NCBI GenBank assembly: GCA_029168955.1
Contig: JAPDOI010001077.1
Location: 162,498-226,497, forward strand
Direction: 5' to 3'
From: Aplectana chamaeleonis
Taxonomy: Eukaryota > Nematoda > Chromadorea > Rhabditida > Cosmocercidae
DNA: 64,000 nt
Positions 21,960-31,749 of the stretch are shown piece by piece. Both the position numbers and the translations under genes were made by a program. Each line of letters opens with the position of its first letter. Position 1 is the stretch's first letter. Under the pieces are notes generated by a model. That model saw only the letters and a list, made by a program, of their open reading frames with translations, was not told the DNA's origin and did no database searches.

Positions 21960-22160
21960 TCGGTTGTACCGCGGTGTGATATCGGTTGAATGGCGGTGGA
22001 AGATCGGTTGTCCAGCAGATGGCCCAGCCGATCAACCGACGTTCCCCCGCCGAGTAACCGCCCATGAGTCTGTGCGGTTGTACGGAGGAACAGTATCGGT
22101 TATACGCTGGATGACCAGGAGGGGCAAACTGACATTCCCCGCGGAATAACCGCCCCATGC
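21960..22160. repeat. CGGTTGTACCGC-type repeats
   Basis: CGGTTGTAC occurs near 21960 and 22076, and CCCCGC-GA-TAACCGCCC near 22047 and 22137. These are two diverged units of roughly 90-115 bp. The 158-codon minus-strand ORF here (21682-22158) is a product of this GC-rich repeat and lacks any known domain. Confidence 0.45.
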
Positions 22161-22332
22161 TTGAGTATGGCTGCTTGGCGGATGTTTAGGCGTGCCTTAT
22201 AGTATTTGTCACAGGTTTCGTGGTAAGAGCTTATATCTGGTTTCCGTTTTTTTCGAGTTTCCGTAGTTATATGCTGCTAGCGTGCTATATTCTTCCATTT
22301 AGATGTGAAAAAGGCACTTCGCAATGAATAAA

Positions 22333-22616
22333 GTGTGCCCAAATGAAAATGGCGGCCCACGCGGCCGGCGTGCTTGGCAGGCGGCCGTCGCATGTGCCGC
22401 CCTCGGACGAGTGTTGGATTTCAACGACGGCCGTCCCCTCTCCCACCGTCTGCAGAGCAGATTGATCGGCGCAGTGCTTGCTGCCAGCCGGTGCCGGCCC
22501 CGTTCGTAGTCGATGGCGGTGGGGACTTTTCGCATGCTCGTCCGAGAGCGGCGAACGCGACGACGGCCTGCCAAGCACGCTGGCCGCATGGGCTGCCAAT
22601 CTCATTCGGACGCACC
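22333..22616. mobile_element. Family G hairpin MITE, long copy
   Basis: The left arm starts GTGTGCCCAAATGAAAATGG and includes CGGCGTGCTTGGCAGGC. The right arm (about 22541-22616) is the inverse, ending TCATTCGGACGCACC. The arms are about 75-80 bp and the centre is GC-rich. ORFs on both strands (61-106 codons) are products of the hairpin. Confidence 0.75.
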
Positions 22617-24390
22617 TTACGTTCGCCGATCAGTCAGAGCTGTCCGATTTTCTTGTAAAGAAATTAGGTTGATTCTATATGTAACCTTGTTTTTGAAGTT
22701 GATTTATTGCGGTAGAGAGCCTATCATATTTTGATTTGCTATGAAATGTCACATATTCAGAGTTCTCCTACCGTGGAGACAAGAGCATCTACAATTTGGG
22801 AAAACGTAAAACATAGAAGTTTCAAAAAGTTGCTAGAAATTATTCTTCCTGGGAGAATCTGCTCTGCCGACGGGTCGCGAAATGCCTCACACGAGTACAT
22901 TAGATTCCCGCGGCTTTGAGGTATCTCGTCCAATTTTATCGCGAGAATTTACATAAACTACGGACACATTAGCCCCAGTTGGTGGAATTTTCGCTACGTC
23001 ACCTTCAAGAACTACGGAAATTCTTGCCGAGAATGCGGGAAAAGGGTGGAAGATTCTCGCCTTGATCGATCCACCCTGTCCTGACTCAGTACTATAGGGC
23101 TATCTCCGCTGCGATCGACCGCACTGCCGTTTCTTCCCACGGCCTGCAGCGTCCCCGCGGTCAAATTTATCGTTGGCACGGTCTTCTCCAGAGAGCAGTT
23201 CGGGGTCACCCTCCACAATCAGCCACAGAGTATCGAGTAATCGATTCGCGAGAGGACTGGACCAGCACTACGAACGGCATCCATGCGTTCAGCGTAGCCA
23301 ACGCGGGATGAGATCGCTGTTCAAACACAGGCTGTCGCTAATCCTATAACATGACTGAGCAGGCGGCCGGTGACCAAAATTTCACGACCCTCTGTGGACC
23401 AAAATTTTACAACCCCCTTCTTGGGATGAAAAAATTTCACGACCAAAAATGTGGCCCCTATAATTAGTACTAAATCTCTTTAATTTGACATCTTGAAGTC
23501 CACATAACCTCGCTACCTTCGCAGAATTATTCCTTTTAAGCCAACCCTCGTTGGGACCGGCGTTGAGCCACAGATACAACCCGGGGTTACCGACGCAACG
23601 GTTATCTTTCATGGATAAAATTGAAAAAAGAATTTACTTACCACTTACTAACTACGCGACTTACTACTCCTACCCCATTCTACCTTTCCAAGTGGTTGGA
23701 AGCTAAACGCCATTTTTTCCGAAAATTTTACGGGCCCACCCCCTCAGTTTTTCATTTTGTTCAAAAATTACCGGAATTTTCACGATCTCCCCGTTGCGAC
23801 CTGTCGCAAGCCTGCCCCACCCTGGCCCATAAATTCTCGCAAACAATTAAGGCGAGAATTCAAGAGCTTAGCGACAGCGAGATTGAAATCGAGATTTTGC
23901 CTATGTTTTTGCTTGGGTATGCTTAGAGCTTGCACCCTTACACCTTGATGCAGTATAAGCGGGCTTTAGCGAGCGTCGCGAGGACCCGAAAATCCCTGCA
24001 CTACGGAATTAGAGAGCGTAATAGGCCGCTCCCTTGAAGGCATTTTGCTACCCACGGGCAGAGTTTTGAGCTGTTGAATACGAAAGGAAAACTTGACAGA
24101 CGCGCAGAAGGGTGCCCACAACGATCCATCGGTCGCACGAAATTATGTATGGTGCCTCTATAGTCTGGACACGCACCGTAGTCGTCCAACAAATAGCGGA
24201 AGTCTGTCAGCAACATCAATAAGGTTTCTTGAAAAAAAAATCGCTCCCATCTGACCTACACCCACAAAGTTTCTTCCAAAAGCAAATATAAATAAAAATT
24301 GTGTCTAAATAATAACTAAAATCAAATACAGATTCCCGGATGAGCGTAATTATTTTCGAGGAGTGTGATTGACAAGCAGTTTTTTTGTAG
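22617..24390. other. No gene recognised
   Basis: Positions 23377-23445 carry three spaced copies of AAAATTT-ACGACC or AAAATTTTACAACC. The ORF at 23621-23926 (101 codons) has no recognisable domain and unremarkable composition. Confidence 0.45.
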
Positions 24391-24396
24391 TGAGGT

Positions 24397-24625
24397 TGTA
24401 ATATCCGACTTTGCGACAATAGTCGGATTTTGAACTATTCGAATATCCGACGTTTCGACTGTAGTCGGATATAACCCTCTCGAATATTCGACTTTTCGAC
24501 TGTAGTCGGATATCGCACTTTTTCGAATATTCGACTTTTCGACTGTAGTCGGATATCGGACTTTTTCGAATATTCGACTTTTCGACTGTAGTCGGATATC
24601 GCACTTTTTCGAATATTCGACTTTT
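24397..24625. repeat. 43-bp satellite array 2
   Basis: About five copies of the 43-bp unit, in the same orientation as array 1, with CGACTGTAGTCG in place of CGACTATAGTCG in most units. The left-most units are the most diverged. The array is cut at 24626 by the 220-bp palindrome. Confidence 0.93.
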
Positions 24626-24628
24626 CTT

Positions 24629-24848
24629 TTTATCCGCAACGTTTCGGGTCATAGACCCTTCATCAGGCGAGCGTGGGTGGGGCGGGAAGGTTATCGTTAC
24701 TTCTGCGACCGGCTCGTAACCCACGTGGATGACAGAAGCTTCTGTCATCCACGTGGGTTACGAGCCGGTCGCAGAAGTAACGATAACCTTCCCGCCCCAC
24801 CCACGCTCGCCTGATGAAGGGTCTATGACCCGAAACGTTGCGGATAAA
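24629..24848. repeat. Perfect 220-bp palindrome
   Basis: Arms 24629-24738 and 24739-24848 are exact inverse copies of 110 bp with no spacer; the centre is GACAGAAGCTTCTGTC. Symmetry fails outside 24629 and 24848. Each arm carries CTGATGA-A-GGGTC-TAT-GACCC-GAAAC-GTTGCGGATAAA (plus strand from 24811, minus strand mirror at 24629-24666). It could be a recent inverted duplication, a foldback transposon or an assembly/library artefact. Confidence 0.95.
24811..24848 (+). ncRNA. Hammerhead-ribozyme-like core (candidate)
   Basis: The order CTGATGA, a 5-bp stem GGGTC/GACCC with loop TAT, then GAAAC matches the conserved boxes of hammerhead ribozymes. Such motifs are known in the terminal repeats of Penelope-like retroelements and in some satellites. 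One extra A separates CTGATGA from the stem, and I cannot show helices I and III, so activity is not established. No Penelope reverse transcriptase was seen nearby. The mirror copy is on the minus strand at 24629-24666. Confidence 0.4.
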
Positions 24849-24935
24849 GGGATTTGGTGATTTATCTCTACGCAAGCAGCTTCAGACTACATTACCAGTT
24901 ATCAATATTCTACCATGAAGCTGAGGAATCCAACC

Positions 24936-25137
24936 ATTCGACTTTTCGACTGTAGTCGGATATCGCACTTTTTCGAATATTCGACTTTTCGAATATTCGA
25001 CTTTTCGACTGTAGTCGGATATCGCACTTTTTCGAATATTCGACTTTTCGACTATAGTCGGATATAGCACTTTTTCGAATATCCGACTTTTCGAATAAAA
25101 AGTCGACTTTTTTATCCGACTTAAACAGTCGGATATT
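24936..25137. repeat. 43-bp satellite array 3
   Basis: About four and a half units, in the same orientation as arrays 1 and 2, including one shortened duplication (TTTTCGAATATTCGAC repeated near 24975-25005). The array ends with CGAATAAAAAGTCGAC and CGGATATTCATCCG. Confidence 0.92.
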
Positions 25138-25155
25138 CATCCGATTATTCGATTC

Positions 25156-25177
25156 GGAACAAGTATACATTGTATAC
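25156..25177. repeat. Right terminal repeat of the satellite-bearing element
   Basis: GGAACAAGTATAC then ATTGTATAC is the inverse of the repeat at 20786-20803, allowing a 4-bp insertion. Together they suggest that the 43-bp arrays are internal to a terminal-inverted-repeat element. Confidence 0.55.
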
Positions 25178-25189
25178 GCGAAAACCTGA

Positions 25190-27450
25190 ATCAATCTATG
25201 AAATTGGGAGCTGGCTCCACGGTTGAGCGGCTACTGTCCAGCGGGAAAATGATTGGGGTGTGAAACTCAAAAGAAGAAAAAAATGAATTCGATGGAGATG
25301 GGCGCTGAAAGTTTGATGACGGAAAACGGCCAGCGACTGGGTGAAAATTTCTTGGTCTTGCCAACCCATTGGGCCACCCCGCCCAAGTCATGTAGCAGCT
25401 GTCTTGCGCTTCCTTCACCAGGGGGACAGAGGCCGAACTTTTAAAAACTCTTGGCAGAAAAAATTTCAATTTCAGCATCCAAACATATGCATTGGCCCTT
25501 CTTTTTCCTTGAGAGTTTCCGGTACAGGAAACAGGAAACAAAGAATTTCGAAGCTCATAACATTTGCGACGTTTAGTTTGACGTTTAGTCCGTAGTGCAC
25601 AAAACACACCAGTAGGCGTTAATATGTAAATGTTTCCTAGATTTTTTCATACTATCACTTATTATCCACTACTTCAAGAACTTGCCTATTCAAAAACACA
25701 GAAAACTAGAATACGCTTCTTTAGGGTGAATAGTGCCTTTATTGGGGAGGGGACTACCCTGATTTCCACGACTTTTATGTACATATCGGTTACGCCCGTG
25801 AAAACTCGACCCGAAATGTGGAAACAAAGCATCGAATGTCATCGATGTTCGAGTTTCTAAAAATTACAATATTCTCGAAAATAAGAACTCCAAGAAAGTT
25901 CTGAATTGAGATTTTCCTTTCTTTTTTTAAATATTTTTGAATGGGCGAGTTTACATACGGGCTATCACCGAGAACATTCTAACCTATAGAAAAATTGATC
26001 GGATTTTCGACTAGTTTCCTATCAAATTTCGGAAACTATTAAAGGGGTTATAGCAACAGGGAGGGGCACCATGTTATCGCACTTGGCCACGCCCATTTTT
26101 GGCGCCGTATCGACTCTCCTGATTGTGTAGGAAAACCGTGTTTGTGTTCAAACCCAGATATCCGGCAAACTTTTTTTTGAATTCTGAGTGGAATTCTGAG
26201 TTATTCTGAGTTAACTCTCTAATGATTCAAGTATTGGAACTATCAGAATATCATTCGAGAAATAACTCGATGGGGTCCAAGCGTGGTGTACCACCTAACT
26301 TTCGAATATCCTCCACGTAGCACATGGATATCCTCTGTAGAGGATCCACATGAATTACAGAAACTTTATACAGGTATATGTGTGTATATGAAAATCTAAA
26401 TGGTGCAGAGAGTCAGCCTTATGATAACAAACAAAGAGCGCAGCAGAGTAAAATATGGGGTATCTGGTCGGCGACGCGGCGGGGAAAATTTATGTGAAAG
26501 GACGAAACTTTGAGTTGCCAAGAGTGAGATGGCGAACTCCCATGGGGACCCGGGCATGGGTAGGCCGGCTGGGGGCGAGTTTCACCATCAGCCACTGTCC
26601 TGACGGGAGAAGTCAATTGCCGCCGGCTACTTATCGCCTACTGCTAAGTAGACTCGCGGGCATTTCGATAGGCATACCAGATAAGATTAAGATGGTGACG
26701 CCATCGCCGGGAAGTTGCTCGATTTTTGTGGAAGAGGGTGCACCTCAGTCATTCATTTTTCGGCAATTAAGGACTGGGTTCGCGATAAGAACTATTTTCG
26801 AGCTCTCATGAGAACGTAGTTTCGGGCTTCACAAAAATAAAAATAAGTGGGAAAAGTGAAAATTTGCGTGATAAATGACAACTGCATGACAATTTTCTCG
26901 TACCTTGAACTTCCCAAATCAAAATGTGTCCGAATGAAAGAGTCCGCTCACGCGCTCGGCGTGCGTGTCGAGCGGCCATTCTATCGAAACTTCCATAGGC
27001 GAGTTCAGTTTGCCGGAAAATTCTCCGGTGTTGATTTTCAGTGGTTTTAAAGGGATTCCTCGGTATAGACTTATGAAGGGTTAGTTGAACCGACCCGCGA
27101 ACCGCCAAAAATTTTCAAAGATTTTAATTTTTCTCGGAAATTTCAAAGTTTGCGGAATAACTGAGATTCAGAGCTTTTCGCTATTCAATCTCGTTTCTTA
27201 AGAGTTTCAAGAGTTTGAACGCTTTTATCTATTTTTTCTTCGTTTTTTTTATTCTTACACTCATTAATTCATTAATTCATTGATCTAATGACTATTCAAT
27301 TCTTTACTTATCTGAGCACCCTCTCATTTATTACTGATGTAGAATTAATTTACTTTGTGGCAAATTTTTGAGTTCCATTGCATCAATTCTTTGAATGTTT
27401 CTCTTCATTTCATTTTATTAAGTTGTTTGAATTTTCACTTTTTATTTAAC
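25190..27450. other. No gene; F1-core fragment and solo family G arm
   Basis: Positions 25270-25410 (GAAAACGGCCAGCGACTGG, GCCAACCCATTGGGCCAC) resemble the left half of the F1 element at 29072, so a fragment lies here. Positions 26926-26985 carry a family G arm (GTGTCCGAATGAAAGAGTCC, GGCGTGCGTGTCGAGCGGCC). The ORF at 26455-26811 (118 codons) has no recognisable domain. Confidence 0.45.
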
Positions 27451-27954
27451 TACAGTACCGAGCAAATCTCTTGCAAAGAAAGCGTTTTGCGACGTTTTTT
27501 TCGCGCTCACAAAGCGCCGCAACGCCATAACTTGTTTCAGAGTGGTCCAATTCCGATTCTGAAGTCATTTCTAGATTGTTTCCTTTCAGTCCTATACGAT
27601 AGTGTTACAAAATTATAGATCCAGCTCCAGAAGTTTATCGAAAAATGAATATTTGTACCACAAAATTCCTCATTGTGAACTGATCAGATGGTCATGATAG
27701 CAGAAATCTGTTCTGTTTTGACCAGTGGTCGATGTGAATCTTAGAAGGAAATACACATTTTTGAACGAAATACCGGAGTTACAAGGGCTTTTTACTCGTA
27801 CCATTACATTCGCTTCGCACAGAGGAACCCGAAAACTTCCTGGAAAACTCATTTTGTCAATTTTGAAAGGAGTTACGGCGATCCGGCGCGTTGTGAGCTC
27901 AAAAAACGCCGCAACACACCGTTTTCGCAAAAAAACATGCGCGGTACATTCATA
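27451..27954. mobile_element. Tc1-like MITE of about 500 bp
   Basis: The left end is TA-CAGTACCGAGCAAATC, followed by GCAAAGAAAGCGTTTTGCGA. The right end is the inverse (GCCGCAACACACCGTTTTCG, then GCGGTACATTCATA). Subterminal arms 27470-27535 and 27870-27935 are diverged inverse copies. The TACAGT start and TA flank fit the Tc1 group. No transposase. Confidence 0.7.
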
Positions 27955-28697
27955 ATTATATACTAAGCTTTACTTCTCTCAATCCTTTCACTTGCGTACT
28001 AATTTGAGCTTCATTACTTCTTTGTTTATTTGATTTCTTCAAATTTTGGTAATTTATTATCTTAATGAATTTTTCAAAGATTTTTCCTCAACTTATTTGT
28101 GCACCTGTTTAATAACTCAATAAATCATTCACATGATCATTTATTTATTTATTTTCATTTATTTTGTTTTCGGGTATCACCTTAATTTGTATTTCCCTAG
28201 TTGCTCGATAATTTATGCAGGCAAGGTGAGTTCAAGTGAAGTGGCGCTTTCAAAGAAGATATCGTTTGTATGTTTTATCGAGAATAGGCTTCATGAAAGT
28301 AGGAGAGGTGGATAAATGTGAGCTAATAAGTTTTAAGAACTTTCCAGAAAAATTTCTACATCTTCCAAGGGTTTCCAACGACTTCGACGTAGACCAGACT
28401 GTCAACGCAGGGTATATCCCATCTCTCTCGGAATGTTGGGTGCGTAGGCTAATAATTCAAAAAGTTGAAGAGCAAGGTTCAACTGCGGCAAATGAGTATC
28501 TGATTTCAAAAAACATTTCAGAATTCCAAGTCCAGAAAGTAGACAAAAATCGGTTGGCGACCGGTCCGCTCCAATAGAGAAAACTGAAAACCCCTAATCG
28601 ATTTGTGGGTATTGAACTCGCCCTGCAATTAAATCATAATAGCCGCGGACGAAAAACCATCAAATGACTATTGAAACGATGTTCTCCTCTGCGAACG
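27955..28697. other. No gene recognised
   Basis: The open frame 28236-28577 (113 codons) shows no known domain; EDVDQTVN-like or other functional motifs could not be assigned. Confidence 0.45.
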
Positions 28698-28721
28698 GTG
28701 GTGATCAGGGGTGTGCGGCAA

Positions 28722-28800
28722 TTGCCGTTTGCCGTTTGCCGTTTGCCGTTTGCCGGCCATTTTTGGGGTTTGCCGTTGCCGTTTGCCGAAATTTCCGTCT
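28722..28800. repeat. TTTGCCG subterminal heptad array of the hAT element
   Basis: Five consecutive or near-consecutive TTTGCCG units, then GGCCATTTTTGGGGTTTGCCG and more units. The block from CATTTTTGGGGTTTGCCG to GCCGAAATTT recurs in the same orientation at 33806-33856. Read on the other strand the units contain AAACGG, the hexamer bound by maize Ac transposase in subterminal DNA; whether that holds here is inference. Confidence 0.8.
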
Positions 28801-29067
28801 AAAACGGCGAATTTTCGGCAAAAATTCGTCAAAACAACAATATTTGCGTTCACCGCAGTTTCTGGGTTGGTCAGCGATTCGGAGCTGCTACGAATAATTA
28901 TTTTGACTAGTTCCAGCTTCTAGTTCCGGCTCAGTCAATGTATGATTGTACCCGTTCAATCGCTAATTGATGAAAACATCTCGACTGGGGAATCAGAGGA
29001 GTTCGTTCGAGTTCTAAATTGTTTGGGAGCCCCAAATGTCTTTTTTTATCATCAAATTCCTAATCCC

Positions 29068-29531
29068 TTAAAGGCAGTGTTCACGAAGAAAAAATGGCAC
29101 GTTTTTTTGGCTAAAACGTAAGCTTTGGGTCCCTCTAAGAAGATTAAGAACGGAAGAAAAACGACCGGTAAGTGGGTGAAAATCTCGTGGGCCAGCCAAC
29201 CCATTGAGCCACTCCGCCCACGTCCTATAACAGTTCCCCTGGATTCGTGGTTGAATGAGCGATGGTTTCCGATCAAAAGCCCCGTTCTTACCTTCATTCT
29301 CAGCGTCGCTCTTTACTCAGGCCAGTTCGCACACGTCGGCTGCTAAAAACGGGAGTTACAAGCCTCGGACAACTCGTCCAGAATGCTTCCCTAGCTGAAT
29401 TTTGAGGGGCCATAACTCCGTTTCCAGGGGTCTTGTACGATTCCAGGGACATCACTGAAATCAGCATGGAGCCGTTTTCAAGATAGGCGGAAAAAGAGAA
29501 AAACGAATATTATCGTGAACACTGCCTTTAA
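29068..29531 (-). mobile_element. TTAA-flanked element, class F1
   Basis: TTAA encloses 29072-29527 (456 bp). The ends are AGGCAGTGTTCACGA and the inverse TCGTGAACACTGCCT. The right half has the shared core GTTACAAGCCTCGGACAACT and GGGGCCATAACTCCG. Relative to the F1 copies at 29926 and 47762 the core is reversed, and the left half differs. Confidence 0.88.
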
Positions 29532-29921
29532 ACATGCCAAAATTACAAAAACCCCTTTTTCAGAGGCATACCGATTACTGCAATTTCTAAGATAACAATA
29601 CCAAGTGAAATGAAAGTTGTATCGCAAAAGCAGCATTGTTGTGACATACGAACCAGTTGAGAACTCGTATATATAGGCCCGCTTATGGTCGGTTGGTTGG
29701 CTGATGGTAATAATTGGGACAGAGAATTTATCAGTTCTGCTAACACTTAGTCCGGCTTTTTGAAAGTTGATCAATATTCACAGCGGTCATTGAAGGCGGT
29801 GTTCAATAATATCATTGTTTCGATATCATTAGCTGAAATGGTGGGTTGACTCAATGACAGAGCTGGGTTTGTTATGAAATGGTGTAAAAATGAAACAATG
29901 AAAAATCTTTGAAGGCCGCGA

Positions 29922-30415
29922 TTAAAGGCAGTGTCCACGAAAAAAATCGTTTTTCTGCTTTTCCGCCTATTTTGAATACGGCCCCATGCTGATTCCAATG
30001 ATGTTTTTGGAATCGTACAAGACCTTCTAGAAACGGAGTTATGGTCCCTCAAAAATTGAGCTACAGAAGCATGGTGGACGAGTTTTCCGAGGCTTGTAAC
30101 TTCCGTCTTTTGCAGCCGATGTATGCGAGATGACCTGAGTAAAGAGAGAAGTCGAGAATGAAGAGAAGAAATGGGCCAATAATCGGAAACCATCGCTCAT
30201 CTCACGAATTCAAGCTTTCATTCGTTCACGTCGGTGGGCGGGCAATGCGCTTTTGGGGTTTACCTTGTGCTCAAAGTAGCAACTTCGGGCTCTTTTGGGG
30301 CTCTTCCTGGCTCGTTTTCATGCGTTCTTTCGACGTTAACGTTACAGAGTGTCCCTCCACTACCGATTCCTAGTAAAATTTCAAACACTTTTTTCATCGT
30401 GAACACTGCCTTTAA
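29922..30415 (+). mobile_element. TTAA-flanked element, class F1
   Basis: The body is 29926-30411 (486 bp) and is very similar to 47762-48248 (487 bp) over its full length. The core is in the orientation GTTATGGTCCCTCAAA, then GGTGGACGAGTTTTCC. It also carries TCTTCCTGGCTCGTTTTCAT and ends ATCGTGAACACTGCCT. The right TTAA is shared with an F2 element. Confidence 0.9.
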
Positions 30416-30904
30416 AGGCAGCATACACGCTGAAAAATGATATCAATTTTATGGAATGAATCGAAGGTCTGAAGCTGTTAATATTCAGAGACAACGAAAA
30501 AACCGGAAAAAAATCCATTGAAATGAAGATATAACGGTTCGTTCTATATTGGCCTAGAAGTGGACGAGTTTTGCCGCATTGGCTGAAATAGCGGAGCTAG
30601 CGACAAATTGGTTGGGATAATGACGCTAATGTACTCGTAAGGCCCTTTCTGGAACTCTTACAGCCTTAGAAGCGTAAAAAATGAGAGAAAATGACCGTAA
30701 TCGAGCATTAAACATCTGTATTGAGGGGCGGAGCCCGTATCGGTGGGCGTGGAAAGGATGATTTTTTGACTCAATACGGCTCAAATACGGGCACTTTAAC
30801 TCGTTTTCAACCCTTCCAATTTCGTGAGGGCTCTTTTAGGGCCCGTACGACCCCACTAATGTAGTTATCTCAACAACTTTTGCGAGCGTGTATGCTGCCT
30901 TTAA
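30412..30904 (+). mobile_element. TTAA-flanked element, class F2, abutting F1
   Basis: The body is 30416-30900 (485 bp). The ends are AGGCAGCATACACGCTG and GCGAGCGTGTATGCTGCCT. The interior includes AGTGGACGAGTTTTGCCGC and a block GGGGCGGAGCCCGTATCGG that is found inverted at 43800. It starts at the very TTAA that ends the F1 copy. Confidence 0.9.
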
Positions 30905-31000
30905 AACCGCATTCAACTTTTCGCCAGAGATCGAAGGGTTTGAGTCCCATTGCAACAACAGTGTGGAAAGCCGGCCTAAAACGAGCAACCAATAGCAATA

Positions 31001-31106
31001 TACGGCCCCGAAACTTGAACGTGGTGTATTCGCCCCCCACACTTCCTCGGTAGCCACAGGGGAGGTGAGTGGGGCGGGTAAATCACATTCAAGTTTCGGG
31101 ACGGTA
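31001..31106. repeat. Inverted repeat of about 45-bp arms
   Basis: TACGGCCCCGAAACTTGAAC at 31001 is mirrored by ATTCAAGTTTCGGGACGGTA ending 31106. The inner parts TTCGCCCCCCAC and GTGGGGCGGGTAA also pair, leaving a short centre. Probably a small MITE. Confidence 0.6.
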
Positions 31107-31554
31107 TAGATCGATTTGTTGTTTTTTTAAGCCGACATTTATTATTTTATTTATTTGATATGTGTCGCATAAGGCAAGCGTTGTACAAAATGCATGAGTC
31201 GAGTACCAAAAGTCAACGAACAGATACTAATAATACAAGAGCTTCTTCCCTGCTTGTCGCTTGAAGGCGCGCAACCCAAGCGGGTGGAGTAGTGAGCCAA
31301 CTTTTAGGGAAACAACATTGTTGCTGTTATTGGCCTCGTGCCGGCTTGTAGGCCGAATGCACAGAAAGGGAAGAGCTCAAGAGCAGTCCAGCTGGCTAAA
31401 CGCACTACTCGCTGCGCTCCAGCGACGAAGTGAGCGCAGCGGACTTCCGTCGCGCGCGTTGTACCAGTCAAACTGTCTGTAGGTGCCCCTCATTCTGTGC
31501 ATTCGATCAGCATGCCCCTCGGAGCTTTTGATTTGAAAATTCAAAGGCTGCTTT

Positions 31555-31575
31555 TATCGTGAGCACTGCATTCAA
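31555..31575. repeat. Solo F1-type terminus
   Basis: ATCGTGAGCACTGCATTCAA matches the inverse of the F1 end (one change each in the CACTGCCT and TTAA parts). No partner end was seen, so this is a remnant. Confidence 0.4.
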
Positions 31576-31749
31576 CTAGACTAGTCTTACTGCACTCCTG
31601 CAGCTTCACACGGGTAGTTATTCAATCGTGGTTTGAAGTGAGTGAAATTGAGATCCCTGAGCCTACTACTTGTTACTAACAGTGAAATAACTAGGAGACA
31701 TTGCATGAAATACGACATGTCTAACAAGGAAGGGTCGCTTACATCAAAT

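Noticed and set aside
21682..22158. 158-codon minus-strand frame
   Set aside because: It lies over GC-rich imperfect repeats, and its repeated peptide words follow the DNA repeats; no domain is recognisable.
22324..22658. Overlapping frames on both strands as genes
   Set aside because: They are mirror readings of the family G hairpin arms.
20822..25137. CRISPR array
   Set aside because: The 43-bp units are contiguous, with no unique spacers; this is a satellite in a eukaryotic context.
20786..25177. One single 4.4-kb transposon from 20786 to 25177
   Set aside because: The terminal repeats are suitably inverted, but no target duplication was found and the interior holds unrelated elements; two separate truncated elements are equally possible.
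26455..26811. 118-codon possible gene
   Set aside because: No recognisable domain, no conserved neighbours, and composition like the flanks.
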